From contig JBAXFU010000004.1 in the NCBI GenBank assembly GCA_037139735.1, positions 1 to 64,000 on the forward strand: a stretch of 64,000 bases of DNA, read 5' to 3'. Positions 7,492-14,213 of the stretch are shown here, piece by piece. Below the pieces are notes generated by a model that saw nothing but the letters and a program-made list of their open reading frames with translations, did not search any database and had not been told where the DNA came from. The translations under genes and the position numbers were made by a program. This DNA is from UBA2402 sp037139735. Its GTDB lineage: Bacteria > Planctomycetota > Phycisphaerae > Phycisphaerales > UBA1924. Positions within the stretch are counted from its first letter, which is position 1. Every line of letters begins with the position of its first letter.

Positions 7492-8598
7492 ATGTCTCAG
7501 CACGAAGTCGCCTCGCACGATCTTGCCACGCTCCCGCCCGGGTTGCCGGTGCCCGTCGATGATGGGGCGTGCCTGCACCTGCGTCGCGCGGCCCTGCCGC
7601 CGATCGAACTGGCTTCGACGAGCGGCACGACGCTGAGACTCGACCGGCTGCCTCGTCCCGCCGTGCTGTTCTTCTACCCGCGCACGGGCGTGCCCGGCGA
7701 GCCCGTGGGCAAGGGGGTCTCGGGCGAATCGTGGGAGTCGATTCCGGGGGCCCGCGGGTGCACGCCCCAGAGCTGCGGCTTTCGCGATGCCCACGCGGCC
7801 TTTGCCGCCATGGGCGTCAATGTCTTTGGCGTCAGCACCAACACCACCGAGCATCAGCGGGCCTTCAAGGACCGCGAACGCGTGCCCTTCGAGTTGCTCA
7901 GCGACAGCGGCCTGAAGCTGGCCAGGGCGATGCGCCTGCCGACGTTCGAGTTTCCGGTCGCCTCGGGCGGCCAGCCGACGCTCGTCAAACGCATGGCGTG
8001 GTACGTCGAGCCCGACGCGGGGGGCGTGGTTCGCGTTCGCAAGGTGTGGTATCCGGTTTTTCCGCCAGGCCAGAACGCCGCCCGCGTGCTTGAGTGGCTC
8101 GGCCGCCGCGCGGAGGTGACGCTCGTGACGCGGAGCGCGAGCCACGATGCCTTCGTTCGAGCCGAACTCGAGCGTCACTGGTTCGGCACGCAGATCTGGT
8201 CGCGGGGAATCTGCTACTACGCGGATCGCATTCCCGCCATCATCGCCATGCACGCGGGCGAGCCCGCGGGGTTGATTACCTACGACATGCTCCCCGGGGG
8301 CACACAGTGCGAGGTGGTGACGCTGAGCACGCGTCTCGAGAACCGTGGCATCGCCGCCCGTTTGCTCGAGGCGGTCGAAGACATCGCGCGGGCGGCGGGG
8401 GCGTGGCGCATCTTCCTGACCACCACCAACGACAACCTCAGGGCCATCGGGGTGTATCAGCGGTGCGGCTGGCAGTTCGCCGCGTTGCACAAGGGGATCG
8501 TGGACATGGCCAGGGAGCGGGTGCTGCACATTCCGCGGCTTGGCCCCAGCGGCATTCCGGTGCGTGACGAGCTCGAGTTCGAGTTGTGGTTGGCGTGA
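7492..8598 (+). CDS. Peroxiredoxin-GNAT acetyltransferase fusion
   Basis: A 368-residue two-domain protein. Residues about 20-195 are an AhpC/TSA-type peroxiredoxin: LFFYPRTG, then GCTPQSCGFRDAH with the peroxidatic and a nearby Cys as in BCP/PrxQ, then a VFGVSTN strand. Residues about 200-365 are a GNAT domain: PAGLITYDM, CEVVTLSTRLENRGIAARLL with the acetyl-CoA loop, and AIGVYQRCGWQ. I chose ATG 7492 because AGGAG sits 7 bases upstream and the 5' extension to 7357 is Arg-rich and crosses a repeat. The fusion suggests that peroxide reduction and acylation act on one pathway or that the GNAT regulates the peroxiredoxin, which is inference. Confidence 0.85.
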   Translation: MSQHEVASHDLATLPPGLPVPVDDGACLHLRRAALPPIELASTSGTTLRLDRLPRPAVLFFYPRTGVPGEPVGKGVSGESWESIPGARGCTPQSCGFRDAHAAFAAMGVNVFGVSTNTTEHQRAFKDRERVPFELLSDSGLKLARAMRLPTFEFPVASGGQPTLVKRMAWYVEPDAGGVVRVRKVWYPVFPPGQNAARVLEWLGRRAEVTLVTRSASHDAFVRAELERHWFGTQIWSRGICYYADRIPAIIAMHAGEPAGLITYDMLPGGTQCEVVTLSTRLENRGIAARLLEAVEDIARAAGAWRIFLTTTNDNLRAIGVYQRCGWQFAALHKGIVDMARERVLHIPRLGPSGIPVRDELEFELWLA

Positions 8599-8766
8599 GG
8601 GTCGGAGGACTCGGCTGGAGCGATGCGGAAGGTCGTTCACGTGGTGGAGGTTTCGGTGGGAGGGATGCCGCCGGGGGCGCCCCGGGCAGCCCGGGCCAGC
8701 GGGTGCCGACGCGGCATGTGTGACCGGGCTGGTGGCGTTGCGGCGGCGGTGACCCGAGGGGGGCGT

Positions 8767-8810
8767 CTTGCAGCAAGAGGCCCCGGCACGTGCTTGCCTC
8801 CTTCTGCAAG
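8767..8810. other. Nested hairpin between convergent genes
   Basis: CTTGCAG (8767-8773) pairs with CTGCAAG (8804-8810), and inside it GAGGC (8777-8781) pairs with GCCTC (8796-8800); the loop contains the palindrome GCACGTGC. There is no U-tract on either side, so a factor-assisted terminator or a processed structure is possible. Confidence 0.4.
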
Positions 8811-8833
8811 GTTCAGACAGGACCGGCGGCCTG

Positions 8834-10015
8834 TCATGTCCAGCGCTCTTCGTGGATGTTGCTCCACGGAATGAGCCGAGCGCCCGAGCGGGTCTGCTTC
8901 TCGTCGCCCCCGTAGGCGACAACGACATCGACCGGACGGCCCGGGACTTCGAGGTGCCCCCGCACTCGTGAAGTCCCGTCGAAGAGACTCGAGGAGGCCG
9001 TGTGCGAGGCTTTCACCTCGACCAACGTCAGGCGGTCGGCCTGCTCGATCAGCAGGTCGGCCTCGGCCCCGTCACGGTCGCGGTAGAAGAACAGGCCTGC
9101 CCGCTCGCCTCGGTTGGTCCTGTGCTTGAGGATCTCGGTCACGACCCAGGTCTCGAAGAGCGGGCCGCGGAGCGGGTGCGACCGCAGCTGATCGGCCGTG
9201 CGGATGCCCAGCAGCCAGCAGGCCAAGCCCGTGTCGTGGAAGTGAAGCTTGGGCATCTTCACGAGCCGCTTGCGGTGGTTCGCGTGAAAGGCGGGCAGGC
9301 GGAAGGCGATGAATCCAGCCTCGAGTACGCTGAACCAGGCCTTGGCCGTGGGTTGCGAGATGCCGCAGTCGGCCGCGAGGGACGAGAAGTTCAGCAGTTG
9401 ACCCGTGCGGCCCGCGCATAACTCCACGAACCGCTGAAACGCGACAAGGTCGCCGATGTTGCTCACCGACCGCACGTCGCGCTCGACGTACGTGGCGACG
9501 TATGAAGAGAGCCAGTCGGCCGGTCCGAGGCGCTGATCGAAGATGCGCGGGTAGCCGCCCGCGACGAGCGTCTGGTCGAGGCTGCGAGGGTGCTTCGCGA
9601 AACGCAGCACCTCCCCGCGGCACAGGGGAAGCAGGTGCAGCATCGCCGTGCGGCCCGCGAGCGACTGACTCACGGAGTCGACCAGAGCGAGATTCTGCGA
9701 GCCGGTGAGGATCCAACGCCCGGGTGCGGGGTTGGCGTCCATGATCGGCTGGAGATACGACGGCAAGTCGGGCACGCGCTGCACCTCATCGAAGACGGCG
9801 CCCGAGGGGTACTGCGACAGAAAGGCGCGAGGGTCCTCCCGAGCGAACGCGCGCACGTCCGGCGCCTCGAGGTTGACGTACGGCAGCTTCGGGAACACGC
9901 CGCGGCAGAGCGTGGACTTGCCCGACTGACGCGGTCCGGTCAGCGTCACGGCCGGGAACCGCCGGGCCGCCTTGCGGAGCAGTGGAGTGAGGTCGCGGTC
10001 GATCATGAGTCTCAA
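8834..10015 (-). CDS. AAA family ATPase with DUF4143 domain
   Basis: A 393-residue ATPase of the widespread AAA_14-DUF4143 type. The Walker A is GPRQSGKST near residue 30, the Walker B-like AVFDEVQRVPDL near 75, and an ILTGSQN sensor near 105. The DUF4143 part spans about 200-385 and ends with EADLLIEQADRLTLVEVKAS, which resembles the nuclease-like E-x-D-x-(E)VK signature of this domain. Biological role is unknown across the family; these genes are often patchily distributed and linked to defence or mobile loci. A 33-bp dyad lies just upstream and may control it. Confidence 0.9.
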   Translation of the reverse strand: MRLMIDRDLTPLLRKAARRFPAVTLTGPRQSGKSTLCRGVFPKLPYVNLEAPDVRAFAREDPRAFLSQYPSGAVFDEVQRVPDLPSYLQPIMDANPAPGRWILTGSQNLALVDSVSQSLAGRTAMLHLLPLCRGEVLRFAKHPRSLDQTLVAGGYPRIFDQRLGPADWLSSYVATYVERDVRSVSNIGDLVAFQRFVELCAGRTGQLLNFSSLAADCGISQPTAKAWFSVLEAGFIAFRLPAFHANHRKRLVKMPKLHFHDTGLACWLLGIRTADQLRSHPLRGPLFETWVVTEILKHRTNRGERAGLFFYRDRDGAEADLLIEQADRLTLVEVKASHTASSSLFDGTSRVRGHLEVPGRPVDVVVAYGGDEKQTRSGARLIPWSNIHEERWT

Positions 10016-10030
10016 CGGTAGTGCACATAT

Positions 10031-10063
10031 CGGCTAAATCAAATTGCAACTTTTAATCAGCCG
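10031..10063. promoter_or_regulatory. 33-bp imperfect dyad upstream of the DUF4143 ATPase
   Basis: CGGCT at 10031 and AGCCG at 10059 bound an AT-rich, partly symmetrical core centred on TTGCAA. It lies 15 bp upstream of the ATPase start and stands out from the GC-rich surroundings, as an operator or promoter would. Confidence 0.4.
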
Positions 10064-10587
10064 AAGATCAAGAAAGGGCCGTCGGCGGCTGTTCGGGGTC
10101 GAAACGGTGCCGGCCTTGGCCGTCAAGCCGCTGTCGGAGCGATGCTGGCGCGCAGCCGCGGGGGTTGCCATCACGCGACGCCTTCCTGCTCGCGACGTCA
10201 GGGACATGGCTCATGCTCCCAGACCGTCCCGGGCCGGGCGTTGCGGCGCCGGGGAGTCGCATGAGTCTCGCGAGCACCGGTGGCGAGCCACCTTCGTGGC
10301 ACTCCTCGCCGGGCGACTGTCGCCGGGCGAGGCCCGATGCGTGCTCGGCGCGGGATGGAGCGTGGGCCGCAAGAATCGCTCGCTCACGCCCGTCCGCTCG
10401 CCCGAGGCGACGCTGGGTCACAAGCTCGCCGACGGCGGTGGCGAAAGGCAAGCCGGCCGGCGCATCGCGAGCCGGCGATGAAAGACCCGAGTGGCGTGCC
10501 GCCGCATGGTTCGACCGGTTGCGCTACCGTTTCGACCAGGGACAGTCGGTTTCGAAACGCCGCGCCGATCACGAGGGAGCCATCGCG
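10064..10587. other. Gene-free interval
   Basis: No ORF here has recognisable protein character; the open frame running into the methyltransferase looks like low-information GC-rich sequence. The only internal feature noted is an 11-bp direct repeat TCGCCGGGCGA at 10307-10317 and 10320-10330. Confidence 0.4.
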
Positions 10588-11364
10588 TTGAACTCGCACA
10601 TCACGCCGGAGATCCGCTGGGACGCGTCGGCCCTCGAGGCTGACCCTGTCGAACTCGCCAAGGCCTTCAATCGCAGCATCCACGGGCTGGCCAAGCGGCT
10701 TCCCGCCGCGGCTCGGGCGCGGTTCGTGATGGCCCTCGACTCCGAGCTCTACGGGCAGCTCGGCGAGGCCGCCATCGCCCTGTCGCGCGAGCAGGGCGAC
10801 GGGCTGCACCCCAAGCACCGCATTCTCCGCTACCACGACTTCTTCGTCGAGCGGATCGGCAAGGGCGAGCGCGTGATCGACCTGGGCAGCGGCGTCGGGG
10901 CGTTGGCGGTGTCGATCGCGGCCAAGAGCGGGGCGAGGGTGCACGGCATCGACTGGACGCAACGCAACGTCGAGACTTCGCGGATGGCGGCGGCCGCCGC
11001 GGGGGTCGAGGCGACCTGCACCTTCGAGGTGGGCGACATCACGCTCGCGCGTGCGGAGGGGCGATTCGACGTCGTCGTCCTCTCGAACGTGCTCGAGCAC
11101 ATCGACGACCGCGAGCGGCGGCTCTCGATGTGGCGAGACTGGTACGAACCCCGTCGCATGCTCGTCCGCGTGCCGTCGTTCGAGCGCGATTGGCGGGTGC
11201 CGTACAAGAAGGAGCTGGGCGTCGAGTGGCGGTGCGATCCGACGCACTGCACCGAGTACACGCAGGACCAGCTCAAGCGCGAACTCGCGGACGCGGGCTA
11301 CCGCGTCACCGAGTGCCAGGCCATGTGGGGCGAGTGGTGGTGCCAGGCCGAGCGGCGGTGGTGA
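10588..11364 (+). CDS. Class I SAM-dependent methyltransferase
   Basis: A 258-residue soluble methyltransferase. An N-terminal helical part (AFNRSIHGLAKRLPAAARAR) precedes the Rossmann core with motif I VIDLGSGVGALAVSIA near residue 93 and the acidic loop HGIDWTQRN. The motif IV region is FDVVVLSNVLEHIDDRERR. I chose TTG 10588, which has GAGGGAG 8 bases upstream; the upstream frame looks non-coding. The acceptor substrate cannot be inferred, though EHID-type motifs are common in small-molecule and lipid methyltransferases. It ends 4 bases from the convergent lipoprotein gene. Confidence 0.85.
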   Translation: MNSHITPEIRWDASALEADPVELAKAFNRSIHGLAKRLPAAARARFVMALDSELYGQLGEAAIALSREQGDGLHPKHRILRYHDFFVERIGKGERVIDLGSGVGALAVSIAAKSGARVHGIDWTQRNVETSRMAAAAAGVEATCTFEVGDITLARAEGRFDVVVLSNVLEHIDDRERRLSMWRDWYEPRRMLVRVPSFERDWRVPYKKELGVEWRCDPTHCTEYTQDQLKRELADAGYRVTECQAMWGEWWCQAERRW

Positions 11365-11368
11365 GCGA

Positions 11369-11914
11369 TCACTTGACGCGCGTCACGACGTCGCTGGCGA
11401 ACAGGCTTCGCGTGCCGTCCGGGCGGCCCGACTCTCCCTTGAAGGTCCAGCGGTCGGCATCGAGCCGCGTGAAGGTGTTGTAAAAAGGGCCGTCGGGATA
11501 GTCGAAGACGAACTCGATGGAATCGCCGGTGCGCGTGCCCCGGCCGATGGCCGACGCGCCCGCGCCGAAGGAGTCGCACCAGTGGGCGACGTACTCGCCC
11601 GCGGCTCCGGCCTTGCCTTCGTCGCGGCCCACCATGACCATGGCCTGGTACGGTCGGCCCGCCGTCGTGCTCCACATGTGCATGCGGATGAACGCGCCGT
11701 CGACCACGCTCTCGACCCGCATGTCGTTGGTCACGTGCTCGCCCCTGATCGACCGATCGATGTGCCACGTGCCCATCATCGACCGCAGCAAGGGGTCTGC
11801 GACCTCGGGTGGGTACACCTTGCAGAAGGGTTCGCGCGAGGCGCATCCGGGGGCGGCGATGGTGGCGAGCAGACATGCGGCCGCCACGGGGCGGAGCCAT
11901 GGAGTATTCGGCAT
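11369..11914 (-). CDS. DUF1579-like lipoprotein
   Basis: A 181-residue exported lipoprotein: signal sequence from ATG 11914 ends in the lipobox APGC. The mature part begins with a short helix and then MMGTWHIDRSIRG, followed by repeated beta strands with polar loops ending in DRWTFKGESG, the pattern of the DUF1579/lipocalin-like family, whose role is unknown. I rejected the longer start at 12010 because it would bury the signal peptide. Convergent with the methyltransferase. Confidence 0.7.
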   Translation of the reverse strand: MPNTPWLRPVAAACLLATIAAPGCASREPFCKVYPPEVADPLLRSMMGTWHIDRSIRGEHVTNDMRVESVVDGAFIRMHMWSTTAGRPYQAMVMVGRDEGKAGAAGEYVAHWCDSFGAGASAIGRGTRTGDSIEFVFDYPDGPFYNTFTRLDADRWTFKGESGRPDGTRSLFASDVVTRVK

Positions 11915-12027
11915 GTCGGGAGCGTATCGACCCCGGCAACGCGGCAATGCGGGAGCTTTGCTCGTGGCAGGGCCGCGCGGACGCGGGACACCATGACGCT
12001 CTTCACGCACCAGCGAGAGGGCACTTC

Positions 12028-12261
12028 ATGAATCGCGACCGCACCACGTCATCCGTTCGAGGGCCGGAGCCGCAGGAAGTCGATCCCGTCGAACGGTGGG
12101 AGGACGAAGGGGGCTCCTCCGCCGCCGGACACGTGCCGCGGGGCTCTGCGCCGTGGCGAGACGGAGTGGACGCGGCGCTTCGGCGCGCCGTGCAACCCCG
12201 GCTCGCGGCTCGTCCCGACCCGGCGCGACTTCCTCCCGGACGTCCGACGACGCAGCGATGA
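12028..12261 (+). CDS. Small hypothetical ORF (77 residues)
   Basis: The N-terminal 35 residues look like real protein (MNRDRTTSSVRGPEPQEVDP, then ERWEDEGG), and GAGAGG lies 8 bases upstream of the ATG. The second half becomes Arg/Pro-rich and may be out of its original frame, which fits the decayed character of the next 300 bases. Not recognised; could be a short real gene or the remnant of one. Confidence 0.4.
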   Translation: MNRDRTTSSVRGPEPQEVDPVERWEDEGGSSAAGHVPRGSAPWRDGVDAALRRAVQPRLAARPDPARLPPGRPTTQR

Positions 12262-12275
12262 TCTGCCTCCCGATC

Positions 12276-12404
12276 GTCGTTGCTTCCGACTCCAGGGAGA
12301 TGGATCTCAAGGATCCCGAGGAGAACTTCGGGCCTCGCATGATCCGCGATGCGGCGGAACGGACGGGCGACGCCGTGGGCGACGGCACCAGCACGGCCAC
12401 CATG
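12276..12404 (+). pseudogene. GroEL chaperonin fragment
   Basis: Translation gives MDLKDPEENFGPRMIRDAAE followed by RTGDAVGDGTSTATM. This is the conserved GroEL segment around the ATP-binding DGT(T/S)TAT motif, with the preceding ELEDP(Y)ENMGA-like strand. Only about 40 of some 540 residues remain, with no upstream apical or equatorial sequence, so it is a relic. The GDAVGDGTSTAT form resembles divergent planctomycete chaperonin paralogues. Confidence 0.75.
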
Positions 12405-12405
12405 C

Positions 12406-12564
12406 GAGTTCCCGGTCGTGCACGAGACGGATCCCGTGGAGGCGGCGATCGGGTCGATGCGTTCGATGGGGTGCTCGGCGGCGGTCGTGCTGCGAGATGG
12501 ACGGCTGGCGGGGTTGGTGACCGCCGCAGGAATCGCCGAAATGGCGGGGCTCGACAGGCCGTGA
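12406..12564 (+). pseudogene. CBS-domain fragment
   Basis: In the +1 frame relative to the GroEL relic, directly abutting it, the sequence reads EFPVVHETDPVEAAIGSMRS then MGCSAAVVLRDGRLAGLVT, which is one CBS repeat ending AAGIAEM before a TGA. The first half of a normal CBS pair and any partner domain are missing. The junction suggests an internal deletion in an ancestral stress-gene cluster. Confidence 0.65.
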
Positions 12565-12649
12565 TCGGGGAAGTCTTCCGCTTGGGTTTGACGCGAGCGG
12601 CGGCCATCATGGACGTGGAACCTCGCGAAGGCGAACACAGGAGGATTCA

Positions 12650-13450
12650 ATGAAGCGTCAGCCAGCCGTCATCATCGTCGCGTCGCTCGCCGGCATCTTC
12701 ACCATGGTCGGGGCGGACGCGTCGACCACGCGTGCCGGACAGCCCGAGTCCACGCCGCCGCCGCCGCCTCCGGCCGATGGACAACCGGCCGACGCGATGA
12801 GCAACGTGCCGCTCGGATTGATTCCTGTGGAACGCGAGATGCTCTTCCGGCTCGACGACGACGCCTTCGATCATGTCACCCGCGCCAGGGAGTTGTACCG
12901 AAAGCGACAGGCGTGGGAGGCGATCGGGCATCTCCGCCGCGCGGGATGGATCTTCGGTTTGATCGAGCATGCGGCCCGCAACCAGCCTCCGAGCGACTCG
13001 ACGGCGCAGGACGCAGACCAGCGGTTCGAGAAACTCTCCCAAGACTGCGAACGTCACGCCGTGGAGGGCGATCGCGACTTCGACCGTCGCCTGATGGAGA
13101 TTCACCTGGCGATGGCGAACCTGATGCACGATCGGGCGCACGCGGCGTGGTCTGATCGACGCGGACGCGAGGCGGGGTACTGCCTCCGCAGCGCGGCCAG
13201 ACACGTCGATTTCGCGGCGGCGTACGTCGGTTCGGAAATGGACCGGCCGCTCAAGGCGCTCATCCAGGGCGCGAGGGTCTCGGGCGGCAAGATCGTGGGC
13301 GACACCGGCTGGACGTTCGAGGATGTCGAGAAGGGCTTGCAGGCCATCGATGCCGGGCTTGCGTGGGTGAATCGACAGGCGGAGGCATCGGCCCCCAAGC
13401 ACGTCGAGCAGGCCGTGCCGCCCTCGCCGCGGCCCGAGGGCAGTCGCTAG
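12650..13450 (+). CDS. Exported hypothetical protein
   Basis: A 266-residue protein with a signal peptide (MKRQPAVIIVASLAGIFTM) and a Pro-rich linker (STPPPPPPAD) leading to an all-helical body. The body contains RARELYRKRQAWEAIGHLRR and AAYVGSEMDRPLKALIQGA and looks like helical bundles around a TPR-like core. AGGAGG lies 6 bases before the ATG. No family recognised. Possibly periplasmic; it follows the decayed groEL/CBS stretch and precedes a small membrane protein gene. Confidence 0.7.
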   Translation: MKRQPAVIIVASLAGIFTMVGADASTTRAGQPESTPPPPPPADGQPADAMSNVPLGLIPVEREMLFRLDDDAFDHVTRARELYRKRQAWEAIGHLRRAGWIFGLIEHAARNQPPSDSTAQDADQRFEKLSQDCERHAVEGDRDFDRRLMEIHLAMANLMHDRAHAAWSDRRGREAGYCLRSAARHVDFAAAYVGSEMDRPLKALIQGARVSGGKIVGDTGWTFEDVEKGLQAIDAGLAWVNRQAEASAPKHVEQAVPPSPRPEGSR

Positions 13451-13535
13451 ACCTCGGGGGGCTCGGTCCGACATGCGTCATCGTCAATGCTGGCGAGCGT
13501 CCCGAGGCGACGTCGGCCCTTCAAGGAGTTGAGCC

Positions 13536-13811
13536 ATGGGAATGTGCACGCGAGACATCGCGAAAGTCTTGACCGGCGTGGCCCTGAACGAGGTGGTCGG
13601 CCACTGGTGGCTCGGCACGATCGGCACGAGGTTTCTGCCGCTGGACTTCGGCTGGTTCACGTTCACGCGAGAGGCCAACTGGGTCGCCATGGGCGCGTGG
13701 CCGCTTGTCGCGGCGGCGTGCGCGTGGCTGGCGTGGCGTCGGGTCGAACCACAGGCTTCGGTCCGGGCCGTCGTCGCGGCCCGGGCAGCGTCGGCGACAA
13801 CGGGTTCATGA
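13536..13811 (+). CDS. Small membrane protein
   Basis: A 91-residue product with one clear membrane helix (AMGAWPLVAAACAWLAW) and a possible weaker hydrophobic segment near the N-terminus (KVLTGVALNEVVGHWWLG). AGGAG is 7 bases upstream of the ATG. Not recognised. The gene follows the exported helical protein by 85 bp and may be cotranscribed. Confidence 0.6.
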   Translation: MGMCTRDIAKVLTGVALNEVVGHWWLGTIGTRFLPLDFGWFTFTREANWVAMGAWPLVAAACAWLAWRRVEPQASVRAVVAARAASATTGS

Positions 13812-14213
13812 CGCCTTTGGGTGGGTCTTCGCGGCGTCGGAGGCAACCCCGGTCGGCGCGTGAGAGGGTGAGCGGGGGCGTCATTGGGCCTCCCGCGGCT
13901 TGGTCGTGATGTCTGCCGTGATGGAGTTGTCGGGCCCGAGGTCCTTGTCGCAACAAGGCTTGAGCCGAGGTATCGGCACGGCGGGAGCTGTCGCAGGGTC
14001 TTCCATGCTCCCCGAGGGGTTCGTGCGGCGGTTCGATGAGGGAGTGAGGTCGTCGCCGGGCCGATCGGACGTCGGGCTTCGAGGCCATCCAACGCGTCGT
14101 CGCGGCGTGACGGGAGGTTTCTGCATCAGCATGCCTTGAAGTGCAATCGGAAGATCGGTGGAGCGTTCGTCCCGAGGGACGATCATTCCTCGAGCACTTT
14201 CAGGGACGAAGCT
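13812..14213. other. Gene-free interval before the secreted operon
   Basis: No supported gene. A minus-strand frame ending near 13881 contains a peptide-like stretch (CCDKDLGPDNSITADITTKP) that could be a relic, but there is no start, ribosome site or family match. The region should hold the promoter of the downstream operon; none could be defined. Confidence 0.35.

Noticed and set aside
10165..10587. 5' extension of the methyltransferase
   Set aside because: The frame is open but Arg/Pro/Ser-rich without structure; TTG 10588 has a good ribosome site and begins the conserved protein.
13881..14186. Minus-strand ORF with a CCDKDLGPDNS peptide
   Set aside because: Looks slightly protein-like but has no start context, ribosome site or family match.
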